Counted from the stretch's first letter, positions 16,223 to 24,908 are shown. The stretch: DNA of 64,000 nucleotides from Pseudolysinimonas_A sp049651805 (GCF_049651805.1 NZ_JBASCU010000038.1:1-64000), one strand, 5' to 3'. Numbers and translations: made by a program. Notes: generated from the sequence alone by a model not told the origin.

Positions 16223-17269
16223 ATGCAGTTCGAACGTTGGAGTCTGCCGCTCATCGGCGAGGCACTTCTGCGAGGTGCGACGCGCCGCGAGGAGTTTCAG
16301 TCGTTTCTTGGTATCGCCCCTGATCTCTTGGACTCGCGCCTGACCGCTCTTGTCGAATCCGGGATCCTGTCGGTCGAGACGGCCACTGACGGCGCCGAAC
16401 ACTTCGTGCCGACCGAGAAGGGCCGGGGCCTCGAGGCGGCGATCCGCGCGCTCGACGAGTGGAGCCGACAGTGGGATCCGCTGTCGACCGACGCGCTGCT
16501 CGGGATCGTCGATGCCGTCGTTGCTCCGCAATATCCCGACGAGCAGCCGGAGGTCCCGGCCGCATCGGTGGCGATCGAGCTGTCGGTGCTGGGCACCTTC
16601 GACCTGCGAGTCGCGGGCGTCTCTGCCGACCTCTCCCCCGGATCCCAGCGGTTGCTGATGTTCCTCGCGTTGCGCGACCGTGCCATTGCGCGGATCGCCC
16701 TCGCCGGCACGATGTGGCCCGACGTCTCGGAGGGCCGTGCGGGCGACAGCCTCCGGTCGGCGATCGCCCGGCTTGAGGCGCCGGCGCGTGCCGCGATCCG
16801 TTCGGCGTCGACCGGGCTTCGGTTGGCCGACGGCGTCGTGATCGACCTGCATGAAGCGCAAGCGATGGCTCACCGCCTGGTGTATGGGGGCGGGCTGCAC
16901 GACTCCGACATCAGTTCGGCGTCGATCGCCACGCTCTCGCGTGAATTGTTGCCTGACTGGTACGACGATTGGGTGCTGCCCGAAGCCGAGGACTGGCGGT
17001 ACTTGCGTATGAACGCTCTTGAGGCGCTCGCCCGACGCCTGCTCGACGCGGGCCAACTCGGCGAGGCGGCGACAGCGGCACGCGCCGCGATGCGGATCGA
17101 CCCCCTCCGCGAGGGCCCTCAGACAACCCTTATCCGAGTGCAGCTCGCGATGGGAAACCAGGCGGCGGCAGTCGAGGTCTTCAACCGCTACCGCACGATC
17201 CTGCACGCAGCCGTCGGGCTCGCCCCCACGAAGCAGCTCGCCGACCTCGTCGCCGACGTCGAGCGCTAG
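16223..17269 (+). CDS. HxlR-type winged helix fused to a SARP/BTAD regulator
   Basis: 348 residues. The N-terminal ~90 residues look like an HxlR/MarR-type winged helix: WSLPLIGEALLRGATRREEF, LLDSRLTALVESGIL, and a C-terminal wing ending VPTEKGRGLEAAIRALDEW. From about 113 a SARP module begins: LSVLGTFDLRVAGVSADLSP, GSQRLLMFLALRDR, and LAGTMWPDVSEGRAGDSLRS, an OmpR-like winged helix. A BTAD helical-repeat domain follows to the end (ALARRLLDAGQLGEAATAAR). Two DNA-binding domains in one chain is unusual. SARP proteins typically activate nearby genes; the 11-bp-spaced heptamers before the gene at 15185 are an obvious target. Confidence 0.75.
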   Translation: MQFERWSLPLIGEALLRGATRREEFQSFLGIAPDLLDSRLTALVESGILSVETATDGAEHFVPTEKGRGLEAAIRALDEWSRQWDPLSTDALLGIVDAVVAPQYPDEQPEVPAASVAIELSVLGTFDLRVAGVSADLSPGSQRLLMFLALRDRAIARIALAGTMWPDVSEGRAGDSLRSAIARLEAPARAAIRSASTGLRLADGVVIDLHEAQAMAHRLVYGGGLHDSDISSASIATLSRELLPDWYDDWVLPEAEDWRYLRMNALEALARRLLDAGQLGEAATAARAAMRIDPLREGPQTTLIRVQLAMGNQAAAVEVFNRYRTILHAAVGLAPTKQLADLVADVER

Positions 17270-17307
17270 GCAGCGCAAACCGCGCGCCGACATTAGGCTC
17301 GCGGATC

Positions 17308-18600
17308 GTGACCACCACCACACCTCCCAAGGTTCGCAATCCGATCAGGGTGCTGTGGGCATCCCTCGTCGGAACTTCGCTCGAGTCCTACGACTTCTAC
17401 GTGTTCTCCTACCTCAGCGCGTTCTTCCTCGGACCGCTGTTCTTCGAGCCGCTCGGCGTCTTCGGCGGCACGCTCGCGGCGTTCCTGACGAACGCCCTCG
17501 GCTTCGTGGCCCGGCCGCTCGGCGCGATCGTGTTCGGGCACCTCGGCGACCGCATCGGGCGACGGATGACGCTCATCCTGACGATCACGATCATGGGGGT
17601 CGCGACCGGACTCATCGGCCTGCTGCCCGACTACGCGACGGCCGGCTATCTCGGTGCCGTGCTGCTCGTGACCCTGCGCCTCATCCAGGGCTTCTCTCTC
17701 GGCGGCGAGTGGGGCGGCGCGATCCTGCTCGCGACCGAGTCGGCCGACACGAAGAAGCACGGCTTCTACGCGGCGTTCCCGCAGCTCGGGTCGCCGATCG
17801 GCTCGATCCTCACGGCGGCCCTCTACCTGTCGCTGCCGGTGCTGCTGAGCATGGACGACCTGCTGTCGTGGGGCTGGCGCATCCCGTTCCTCATCGCCTT
17901 CCCGCTGCTCGCCGTGTCGCTCTGGCTGCGGTTCAAGATCGACGAGACGCCGGTCTTCACCGAACTCGTCGAGAAGCAGCAGCGGGAGCGGGTGCCGCTC
18001 GCCGTCGTCTTCCGCACGAAGCCGCTGGCGCTCCTCCTCGGTGTCGGCGCGGCACTGCTCGGCATCGGGTCGTACTCGCTGATGAACACCTACACCCTCA
18101 ACTACGGGGCGGCGCAGCTCGGCTACGACTATGTGCAACTGCTCACCGCGACGACGATCGGGGCGCTGCTGCAACTCGTCACCATCCCGCTGTTCGGGGC
18201 CTTGGCCAACCGAATCGGGTCGGCTCGGGTCGTGCTGATCGGGGCCATCGGCACGCTGTTGGTGGCGTTCCCGATCTACTTCCTGCTGCAGGATGCCTCA
18301 TTCGAGGTGCTCGTGGGCATGATGATCATCGGGGGAATCCTGCCGACGATGGCCTGGGCGGCGCTCGGCGGACTGCTCTCGGAACTGTTCGGCGCCCGCA
18401 TCCGCTACTCGGCGATCTCGTTCGCCTACGCCATCGCGGCGATCATCTCGGGATTCGTGCTGCCGCTCACGCTCACGTTCGGCGAGGCCGTCGGATACGC
18501 CTGGTGGCATCCCGGAGTCGTGCTCGCGGCGATGTCCCTGATCACCGCCGTGAGCGCGTACTTCGCGGGGCGCCGCACCCAGCCGATCGAGCAGCTCTAG
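17308..18600 (+). CDS. MHS-family metabolite:proton symporter (MFS)
   Basis: 430 residues and twelve predicted membrane segments. MHS-family hallmarks are visible: LVGTSLESYDFYVFSYLSA in TM1, RPLGAIVFGHLGDRIGRRM at motif A, and GFSLGGEWGGAILLATE in TM5. Relatives such as ProP, ShiA and KgtP carry osmolytes or organic acids; the substrate here is not determinable. The start is GTG 17308. The stop overlaps the convergent DUF1648 gene by 4 bp. Confidence 0.88.
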   Translation: MTTTTPPKVRNPIRVLWASLVGTSLESYDFYVFSYLSAFFLGPLFFEPLGVFGGTLAAFLTNALGFVARPLGAIVFGHLGDRIGRRMTLILTITIMGVATGLIGLLPDYATAGYLGAVLLVTLRLIQGFSLGGEWGGAILLATESADTKKHGFYAAFPQLGSPIGSILTAALYLSLPVLLSMDDLLSWGWRIPFLIAFPLLAVSLWLRFKIDETPVFTELVEKQQRERVPLAVVFRTKPLALLLGVGAALLGIGSYSLMNTYTLNYGAAQLGYDYVQLLTATTIGALLQLVTIPLFGALANRIGSARVVLIGAIGTLLVAFPIYFLLQDASFEVLVGMMIIGGILPTMAWAALGGLLSELFGARIRYSAISFAYAIAAIISGFVLPLTLTFGEAVGYAWWHPGVVLAAMSLITAVSAYFAGRRTQPIEQL

Positions 18601-19571
18601 CCGCGTTCCGTCGCCCGATGCGCGACGGCACTGAGCAGTCGCGCGGCGGTGCCTGCGTCGTCCACCGTGACGACTAGGGCACCGCCGTCGCGATTCTGCA
18701 CCTCGAGCGCTTCACCGGAACGCATGATGATGCCGAGCCGACGCCCCCGTCCGAAGCGGATGCCCCATCCGCCGAACTCGCCGAGCGCTGTCGCGCGCGT
18801 CGTGCCGGCCTGCGCGATCTCGTCGGCGGCAACGTGGAACCGCGGCCACCCGGTGGCGCTGCGCACGGTCAGGCCGGTCGCGTCGGCGCGCACCGTCCAG
18901 TACGAGGTCGTCAGCAGCAGGGCGAGCACCAGCACGGGCACGCCCAGAACGGCGGCGGCGGCACCGTCGGTGACGATCGCGGCGAATACTCCGGCAGCCG
19001 CCGACAGCAGGATCGCGAGAACGACCACGATGAGGCCCGGAGTCGCGAGGCGGGTGCGCCCCAGCCAGACCGCCCGCTCGCCGTCGGCGATCGGCAACGG
19101 TTCGGCCGGCGTGCCGACCGGCTCGACGGGCACGATCGGCGGCGCGAACGCCCAAGCGAGCACGGCGACCGGGAGTGAGACTCCGAACGCCAGCAGCGGG
19201 CCCAGCCCGACCGGGGGCGGGGCGGCCCCGGCATCCTGTTGACCGAAGATCATCCAGCCACCGAGCAGGACGAGAAAGACTGCGAGCCACAGCGACACCA
19301 CGGCGAGCGTCTTCTGCGTGAACGACACCCCGTCGCGCCGGGTGGCGAACAGGGGGATGCCGAATGCGAGCGGGGTGAGCACCCCGACGATCGCGAGCAC
19401 GAGCACTGTCACCCACGCCGGGGCGTAACCGTCGGGCTCGCCGCTCGGCCCCCAGTGCACGGCGATGTCGCGCGCGGGAACGAACGGCACGATGACGAGG
19501 ATGCCGACGAGCGTCACGACCAGCGGCACCAGGATGGCGATCACAGCGAGTGGAAGGCGGGGGCGGTTCAT
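18597..19571 (-). CDS. DUF1648 domain membrane protein
   Basis: 324 residues. The N-terminal DUF1648 signature is visible (PARDIAVHWGPSGEPDGYAP), followed by several membrane segments (LAVVSLWLAVFLVLLGGWMI). A C-terminal cytosolic part with PH-like strands follows (TGLTVRSATGWPRFHVAADE). Such proteins are commonly paired with YtrA-type GntR regulators, as here: its ATG overlaps the regulator stop by 4 bp. The role is probably in a cell-envelope stress response, by context only. Confidence 0.82.
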   Translation of the reverse strand: MNRPRLPLAVIAILVPLVVTLVGILVIVPFVPARDIAVHWGPSGEPDGYAPAWVTVLVLAIVGVLTPLAFGIPLFATRRDGVSFTQKTLAVVSLWLAVFLVLLGGWMIFGQQDAGAAPPPVGLGPLLAFGVSLPVAVLAWAFAPPIVPVEPVGTPAEPLPIADGERAVWLGRTRLATPGLIVVVLAILLSAAAGVFAAIVTDGAAAAVLGVPVLVLALLLTTSYWTVRADATGLTVRSATGWPRFHVAADEIAQAGTTRATALGEFGGWGIRFGRGRRLGIIMRSGEALEVQNRDGGALVVTVDDAGTAARLLSAVAHRATERG

Positions 19572-19921
19572 GCGGGGTAGGCCTCTCGGATCATGGCGAC
19601 CAGAGTCGCGGGGGCGACGCCGAGACGGTGTGCCTCGGCAGTGAGGGAACGCACGGCATCGAGCAGTTCGACGGGCGGTGCCGCCAGGTCGGTGACGATC
19701 GCGCCCCGACCGCGGCGGAGGTCGATCAGCCCTTCGTCGCGCAGCTCCTGATAGGCGCGCAACACGGTGTGCACGTTGATGTCGAGGGATGCGGCGAGCT
19801 CGCGAGCGGCGGGCAGCCGGTCGCCGGGACGCAGCGCACCGCGTCCGACCTCGGCGCGTACGGCGGCGGCGAGCTGGTCGAAGAGACTGTCGCCAGAGCT
19901 GGGGTCGATGCGAATGAGCAC
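19568..19921 (-). CDS. GntR-family regulator, YtrA type
   Basis: 117 residues, the compact YtrA subfamily size. The winged helix spans SLFDQLAAAVRAEVGRGALR, GDRLPAARELAASLDINVHT and VLRAYQELRDEGLIDLRRGR; a short dimerisation helix pair follows instead of a ligand-binding domain. I choose GTG 19921 (VLIRIDPSSGDS) over an in-frame ATG at 19969. The -10 box ends 7 bases before the GTG, family members start at the IDPSSGD region, and the longer frame would read through the operator. The mRNA would then be leaderless. It is co-transcribed with DUF1648. Confidence 0.88.
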   Translation of the reverse strand: MLIRIDPSSGDSLFDQLAAAVRAEVGRGALRPGDRLPAARELAASLDINVHTVLRAYQELRDEGLIDLRRGRGAIVTDLAAPPVELLDAVRSLTAEAHRLGVAPATLVAMIREAYPA

Positions 19922-19927
19922 GCCCTG

Positions 19928-19956
19928 ATCATATATTTCTATTTGCAATAGAACAA
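19928..19956 (-). promoter_or_regulatory. Promoter of the GntR/DUF1648 pair with embedded operator
   Basis: On the minus strand TTGTTC (19956-19951), 17 bp, then TATGAT (19933-19928) form a near-consensus sigma-70 promoter in a 70%-GC genome. Inside the spacer and overlapping the -35 is TTCTATT-TGC-AATAGAA (19937-19953), a perfect 7-bp-arm palindrome. This is presumably the GntR autoregulatory operator. Transcription should begin at or next to the GTG. Confidence 0.7.
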
Positions 19957-20049
19957 CTGGCACCTCCATCCATCGTTGCTCACGATTCCTGCGCGGCCCT
20001 AGGCTGTGGTCCGTCCGGGGGCAGCGCCCGGCGCGAGGCGAGGATCAGC

Positions 20050-20649
20050 ATGACCGACGACACCCCGACCCAGCGGCTTCCTGAAACGACGGATGCCACC
20101 GGAGAGTTGGTCGAAGAGCGCAAGAAGTCGAAGGCGCTGCTGTTCACTCTCGTCGGTGTCGGCGCGGCCCTGCTGATCGCGATCATCGTGCTGCTGATCA
20201 TCCTGTTCGGCGGCGGCAAAGCGACGCCCGACAGCACCCCGACCGCCTCCGACACCCCAACCGTCAGCCCGACGCCGAGCGACTCCCCGACGCCGACGCC
20301 GACGCCGACTCCGACCCCGACCCCCACGCCGGATGCGGATCCCCCGCCTCCCCCGCCGCCCTCAGACATCGTCAGCTACACGGTGACCAATAAGACTGTG
20401 GATTGCTCCAGCGGCAATCCCGTTCAGATCACCTTCAACTGGAACACGACGGGTGAGAGTGTCAGTTTCGGCGTCGGTACCGACTTCGCCGACTCGCAAC
20501 CGTACGAGTCCGGTTTGCCGGCTGTGGGTGGCAAGACGATCGACTACCAGTGCGGGCAGTCCGGCAGCCAGCAGAAGTACTCGATCGCCGTGTTCCACAA
20601 CGGCCAGGTCATCGCGCGTCAGACGATGATCGTTAAGGAAACCAACTGA
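20050..20649 (+). CDS. Membrane-anchored extracellular protein with Thr/Pro stalk
   Basis: 199 residues. A charged cytosolic N-terminus leads to one transmembrane helix (LLFTLVGVGAALLIAIIVLL). A long Thr-Pro stalk (repeated PTPTP and then a run of prolines) follows, and then an extracellular beta-rich domain with two Cys (VDCSSG and DYQCGQ). I do not recognise the domain. The neighbouring gene at 20663 has the same architecture and a similar domain, so the two look like a tandem duplication 13 bp apart. Confidence 0.75.
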   Translation: MTDDTPTQRLPETTDATGELVEERKKSKALLFTLVGVGAALLIAIIVLLIILFGGGKATPDSTPTASDTPTVSPTPSDSPTPTPTPTPTPTPTPDADPPPPPPPSDIVSYTVTNKTVDCSSGNPVQITFNWNTTGESVSFGVGTDFADSQPYESGLPAVGGKTIDYQCGQSGSQQKYSIAVFHNGQVIARQTMIVKETN

Positions 20650-20662
20650 CCGGGAGGTCACG

Positions 20663-21253
20663 ATGAGCACGGTTCCGCTTCCGACCTCCGATCCCGGCGC
20701 GCCGACCCCAACGGCGGGCGGGCGAAACCGTCTCATCCTGATCCTGGGAATCGTCGCGGGGCTGCTGCTGCTCACGGTCGTCGCGGTAGTGTTCCTGCTG
20801 ATCGGGCGGGGCAGCGCCGTGCCGAGCGCCGGCGAGACGCCGACCCCGTCGACCACCGCGAGCGAGTCGCCCACGCCGATGGCGACCGCCGAGGAGCAAC
20901 CCGACGCGACCCAGGCGCCGGTCGATAACTCGACCCGGTTCACCAACTTCTCGGCCGACCTCACCGTCGAGTGCGACCCGACGGGTGAGCAGGACAAGCC
21001 CGAGATCACCTTCTCGTGGACCGCCGTCAACGCCGTCGAAGCCTGGTACACCCCGAGCGACGACGACGCCAAAGACGACAACTACATGCAGTTCCCGGAC
21101 GCGAATGCGGGAACCCAGAACGATCTGACCGACGAGCACCTCTTTCCGTGCAACCACGACCAGTACCTCGACGTGACCATCACCCTGGTCGGGCCGAACG
21201 GCGAGCACGTCAGCCGGCGCGTCGTCTACGAAGACGTCAACTGGCAGGGCTGA
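20663..21253 (+). CDS. Membrane-anchored extracellular protein, paralogue of the preceding gene
   Basis: 196 residues in the same layout: short cytosolic tail, one membrane helix (LILILGIVAGLLLLTVVAVV), a Pro/Thr/Ser stalk, and an ectodomain with two Cys (VECDPTGEQ and FPCNHDQ). The ectodomain shares the pattern C-x5-8-ITFxW with the gene at 20050 (QITFNWNTTGE versus EITFSWTAVNA). Ectodomain family unknown. Probably co-transcribed with its neighbour. Confidence 0.75.
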   Translation: MSTVPLPTSDPGAPTPTAGGRNRLILILGIVAGLLLLTVVAVVFLLIGRGSAVPSAGETPTPSTTASESPTPMATAEEQPDATQAPVDNSTRFTNFSADLTVECDPTGEQDKPEITFSWTAVNAVEAWYTPSDDDAKDDNYMQFPDANAGTQNDLTDEHLFPCNHDQYLDVTITLVGPNGEHVSRRVVYEDVNWQG

Positions 21254-21279
21254 GCAACCCTCGCAGCTAAAATCAGGGG

Positions 21280-22323
21280 ATGCGTCGTCCCCTGCTCATC
21301 GGGCTCATCGCCGGGGCTCTGGCCGTCGTCATCCTGACGATCGTCGGTGTGCTCGTGGTCAGCTCGGTCATCGACCGCAATGACGCGATCGCCGAGCATC
21401 GGGTCGCCGCAGGGGCCCTCGCCGACGCCGTTGCGGCATCCGAAACCGCCGTCGCGGAAGCCGATGACGTGCTCGCGTTGGCGACCGATCCGCTGCTCGA
21501 CGCCGGCGCCCTCGACGCACTGAGTAGCGACCGGGATGCCGCCGCCGAGACGCTCGAATCGGCCGACGAGATGCTGGGGATCGATCCCGCATCCCTCGAC
21601 ACCGAGTCGGTGCGCGACCTCACCGACGACCTCCGCATCGTCACCGTCGATGCGCGTGGCGATGACGACATCGTGTACGGGTCGACCGAAGCCGTCGCCG
21701 GGCTCGCCGCAGCGACCGGGCATGCGGTCGACACCGAGAACTTCGACGCCGAGAACCAGCCGCGAATCGCGTTCCGCTACGCCCTCGCCGACCTCGACCT
21801 CGCCGAGGACGATCAGACCGCCGACTACCTGATCGGCTACCTCGACGCCGCGCACGCGCTCGAGGCATCCCACGCGGAAGAGATCGCCGAGAAGGCGGGG
21901 CCACTGCTCGACCGACGACTTGCGGTACAGGAGTTCGCGCGCGCATACTCCAGCGGCGTGCTGCTCGACTTCGACTGGGCGCCCACCGTGAACGGGTACG
22001 GCACTGGGGGCAGCTACGGTGGCACCAGCTACTGGTCCTCGTCCGACGGCGGCTACGCCACCATCACCTTCTCGGACAGCGTCGCCACCCTGTGGCCCGG
22101 CATCGGAGTGCAGTCACTCGCCATTCACGAGGTCGGCCACGCCGTGCTCGCCCGAAGCGACTGCAACACCCTGTTCTTCGACTCGGAATTCGCGGCGGGC
22201 GGCGAGGAGCCATGGGCGACCGCCTGGGCGATCGGGTTGGGCTACACCGCCGATGGCAACGGCGAGTCGGTCTACGGGCGCCCGCCCGACGAACTCATCT
22301 CCATGTCGACCCAGTGCCGCTGA
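21280..22323 (+). CDS. Membrane-anchored putative zinc metallopeptidase (HExxH)
   Basis: 347 residues. An N-terminal signal-anchor (LLIGLIAGALAVVILTIVGV) is followed by an Ala/Asp-rich helical region and then a C-terminal domain. That domain has AIHEVGHAVL, an HExxH zinc motif at 283-287. A candidate third ligand is in GGEEPWATAWA at 307-317, about 22 residues on. Two Cys (295 and 346) could form a disulfide outside the cell. This resembles small gluzincin-like domains, but I cannot name a family. It sits 26 bp after the two stalked ectodomain proteins, suggesting an exported system. Confidence 0.65.
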   Translation: MRRPLLIGLIAGALAVVILTIVGVLVVSSVIDRNDAIAEHRVAAGALADAVAASETAVAEADDVLALATDPLLDAGALDALSSDRDAAAETLESADEMLGIDPASLDTESVRDLTDDLRIVTVDARGDDDIVYGSTEAVAGLAAATGHAVDTENFDAENQPRIAFRYALADLDLAEDDQTADYLIGYLDAAHALEASHAEEIAEKAGPLLDRRLAVQEFARAYSSGVLLDFDWAPTVNGYGTGGSYGGTSYWSSSDGGYATITFSDSVATLWPGIGVQSLAIHEVGHAVLARSDCNTLFFDSEFAAGGEEPWATAWAIGLGYTADGNGESVYGRPPDELISMSTQCR

Positions 22324-22380
22324 CCAGCCCAGTGCCGCTGATCAACCCCGTGCCGCTGACAACCCCGTGCCGCTGACCGA
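22310..22380 (+). repeat. 17-18-bp tandem repeat, four units
   Basis: Four copies of CCC(A/C)GTGCCGCTGA(C/T)(C/-)AN lie head to tail at 22310, 22328, 22346 and 22363. The first copy contains the last codons and TGA stop (22321-22323) of the HExxH gene. Each further copy repeats the same codon-stop block downstream. This looks like recent slippage duplication at the 3' end of the gene. Confidence 0.85.
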
Positions 22381-22432
22381 CTCCCCCAACCGGGGGGTCG
22401 ACCGCGGACGGCCGGCGGAGGATGATGGACGG

Positions 22433-22843
22433 ATGCGTCTCCCCCGCGCATCAGCAGTGATCGTGGCACTCTCGACGTTCGTCGCCGTCGCCATGGTCGC
22501 GGCTTTGGCGAGCCAGCTCGCCCCCCTCGACCGCGCGGGCGCGATCCTCCCCGATGGCCCGATCACGACCGAGGGTCAACCCGCCGACACCGGCTCGAGC
22601 GCCGAGACGCCGACGGGAGGCGACGACCCTGCTCCTGAAAACCCGGGCGCCGCCGCGCCGGAACCCGGGACCGGATCGACGGGCGAGTCCACCACCGTCG
22701 TCGTCCCCGCGCCCGCAGAGACGGTCGAGCCCGACCCGGAACCCGAACCGAGTGGCCCTCCCGAGAGCCCCGGCAACAGCGGCAACGCCCCTGGGCAATC
22801 CGGCGCTCCCGGCAACAACGGCAACTCGCCGGGCAAGCCGTAG
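22433..22843 (+). CDS. Small exported Pro/Gly/Glu-rich protein
   Basis: 136 residues. A signal-anchor (ASAVIVALSTFVAVAMVAAL) is followed by a low-complexity extracellular tail rich in Pro, Gly, Glu and Asn (EPDPEPEPSGPPESPGNSGN). No fold is recognisable. The start ATG at 22433 has GGAGG 12 bases upstream. The stop abuts the convergent response-regulator gene. Confidence 0.65.
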   Translation: MRLPRASAVIVALSTFVAVAMVAALASQLAPLDRAGAILPDGPITTEGQPADTGSSAETPTGGDDPAPENPGAAAPEPGTGSTGESTTVVVPAPAETVEPDPEPEPSGPPESPGNSGNAPGQSGAPGNNGNSPGKP

Positions 22844-22845
22844 CG

Positions 22846-23502
22846 TCAGACCAGCCGGTACCCCGCGCCGCGCACCGTCTCGATGCGTTCCGGGCCGAGT
22901 TTCGTGCGCAGGTACCGCACGTAGACGTCGACGACGTTCGACCCCGGATCGAAGTCATAGCCCCAGACCCGGCTCAACAGCTGCTCCCTGCTGAGCACCT
23001 GACCCGCGTGCCGCAGGAGCTCCTCGATGAGCGCGAACTCACGCGCTGATAGCTCGATGTCGCGATCGCCGATCGTGGCCTTCCGCTCGAGCAGGTCGAG
23101 CACGAGGCCATCGTGTTCGAGCCGCGTCGGCACCGCGCGTTCGCGGTCGCGGATGCGGGCGCGGATGCGGGCGAGCAGCTCGTCGAAGGTGAACGGCTTC
23201 GGGATGTAGTCATCTGCGCCGCCGTCGAGTCCGGCGACCAGGTCGCGCGCGCTGTCCCGGGCGGTGAGCGCGATCACGGGCACTGTCGACCCGTCGGCCC
23301 GCAACCGGGCGAGCACCTCGAGGCCGCTGATATCGGGCAGGCCGATATCGAGCAACACGAGGTCGATGTCGCCCGAGCGCAGTATCTCAAGAGCCTCATG
23401 GCCGGAGCTCGTCGAACTCACCAGATACCCCGCCGCCGTCAGGCCGCGATGCACGAACGAGACGATGCGCTCCTCGTCTTCGACGATCAGTACATGCGTC
23501 AT
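22846..23502 (-). CDS. Response regulator, OmpR/PhoB family
   Basis: 218 residues. The receiver domain begins HVLIVEDEERIVSFV, with the phosphoacceptor Asp in DIDLVLLDIGLPDISG and KPF at the end of the domain. A winged-helix Trans_reg_C domain follows (LSAREFALIEELLRHAGQVL, then VWGYDFDPGSNVVDVYVRYL). The ATG at 23502 overlaps the kinase stop as ATGA, so kinase and regulator are made together. The convergent exported-protein cluster is a possible but unproven target. Confidence 0.95.
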   Translation of the reverse strand: MTHVLIVEDEERIVSFVHRGLTAAGYLVSSTSSGHEALEILRSGDIDLVLLDIGLPDISGLEVLARLRADGSTVPVIALTARDSARDLVAGLDGGADDYIPKPFTFDELLARIRARIRDRERAVPTRLEHDGLVLDLLERKATIGDRDIELSAREFALIEELLRHAGQVLSREQLLSRVWGYDFDPGSNVVDVYVRYLRTKLGPERIETVRGAGYRLV

Positions 23503-24908
23503 GCGGCCCCTTCCGTCGGAATGTCGATCACGAACCGTGCGCCGTCGCCGGGCGACTCCACCCGTGCGTTGCCACCATGCGCGTGCGCGATCCCTTCGAC
23601 GATCGCCAGGCCCAGCCCGGACCCCCGGGCCGACCCGTCGGTCGAACGCGCGAACCGCTCGAAGATGCGGCGCTCCTGGCCGGGCCGGATGCCGGGGCCG
23701 TAGTCCCGCACCCACAGCTCGGCGTTGCCGTCGGCGATGCGGCTGCCGATCTCGATCGGCGTGCCCGCGGGCGCGTACTTGGCCGCGTTGTCGGCGAGCT
23801 GCAGCCACGCTTGGGTGATGAGAGCGCGATCCATCGGCACGGTACCCTCACCGATCTCGGTCGCGCTCCAGGAGTGTCCGGGAATCACGTTCGCGAGGGC
23901 TGCGATGTCGCGGGTCAGCTGGCCCAGGTCGGTGTCTTGCACGTCGGGAACGGTCGCACGCATCTCGGCGAGAGTCGCCAGGCCGTCGACGAGGCCGGCC
24001 ATGCGCTGCAGTTCGTCGATCGCGAGTTCGACGGTGGCGCGAACGTCGGCGGGGTCGGCGGCGTCGACGAGTTCGAGGTGCCCGCGGATCACGGTGAGCG
24101 GGGTGCGCAGCTCGTGACGCACGTCGTCGAGCAGCTCGCGCTGGTTGCGCAGGGCGGTGTCGAGGCGGTCGAGCATCTCGTTGACGGTTTCGGTGAGGCG
24201 CGAGATGTCGTCATTGCCCTCGACCGGGATGCGCTCGCGCACGTCGCTGGCGGTGATGCGGTCGGCTGTCTCACGCAGTCGACGCACCGGGCGCAGCAGC
24301 CGCCCGGCGACGAGCCACCCGGCGAGGGCGACGGCGAACAGGGTCGCCCCCGCCACAACCGTGAAGATCGTGAACGCCCGGTTGGTCGGCTCGAGTTCGC
24401 GACCGACATCCACCGCGACCAGGTAGACGCCGACGTCGGGCGCGGTGTCGACGAGCACGGGAACCGCGACGTAGCGGATCTCGGCTCCGTCGAGCACGGC
24501 GGTGCCGATGCGTGCCGACCCGTCGGCGACCTCGCGCACCACCCGGGTGACGAGAGCCGAGTCCTCGAGCGAGAACGCCACCGCAGTGCCGGGCACCAGA
24601 GCGGGTCGACCGTCGACGATCCCGAGGATCGACCCGTTCTGTGGCGCGGGCACCACCGCGAGAATGCGGGCGAGGGCTTCGTGGGCGGTCTCCACCTCGC
24701 CGGCCTCCGCCTCGACGACCCCGCGGGCGGCATCCACCTGGCGCTGCAGTTCGGCGTCGATGTCGCGCGCCACCTGGTCGCGCTGCACGAGATAGCTCAC
24801 ACTTCCCGTTACCCCCAGCCCGACGGTCATCACGAGAAGGATCGCCGCCAGAATCCTTGCCCGCACACTCCAGCGGGGTAGCCTCCATCGGCGACCGACC
24901 CCGACCAT
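23499..24908 (-). CDS. Sensor histidine kinase
   Basis: 469 residues. TM1 (ILAAILLVMTVGLGVTGSVS) and TM2 (FTIFTVVAGATLFAVALAGW) bound an extracellular sensor of about 130 residues. HAMP (RPVRRLRETADRI) and HisKA follow, with the phospho-His in DDVRHELRTPLTVIRGHLEL. The HATPase has N-box LADNAAKYAP, G1 RDYGPGI and G2 GSGLGLAIVEGIAHAHGG. I take the ATG at 24908 just before the basic membrane-proximal segment; the frame is open to 25004. Signal unknown. Confidence 0.93.
   Translation of the reverse strand: MVGVGRRWRLPRWSVRARILAAILLVMTVGLGVTGSVSYLVQRDQVARDIDAELQRQVDAARGVVEAEAGEVETAHEALARILAVVPAPQNGSILGIVDGRPALVPGTAVAFSLEDSALVTRVVREVADGSARIGTAVLDGAEIRYVAVPVLVDTAPDVGVYLVAVDVGRELEPTNRAFTIFTVVAGATLFAVALAGWLVAGRLLRPVRRLRETADRITASDVRERIPVEGNDDISRLTETVNEMLDRLDTALRNQRELLDDVRHELRTPLTVIRGHLELVDAADPADVRATVELAIDELQRMAGLVDGLATLAEMRATVPDVQDTDLGQLTRDIAALANVIPGHSWSATEIGEGTVPMDRALITQAWLQLADNAAKYAPAGTPIEIGSRIADGNAELWVRDYGPGIRPGQERRIFERFARSTDGSARGSGLGLAIVEGIAHAHGGNARVESPGDGARFVIDIPTEGAA

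Noticed and set aside
20270..20340. Tandem ACGCCG/ACCCCG repeat
   Set aside because: It is low-complexity coding sequence for the Thr-Pro stalk, not a separate repeat element.
22846..23808. 320-residue version of the response regulator
   Set aside because: The extra N-terminal 102 codons are antisense-like Arg-rich sequence over the kinase gene; the receiver domain starts at MTHVLIVEDE (23502).
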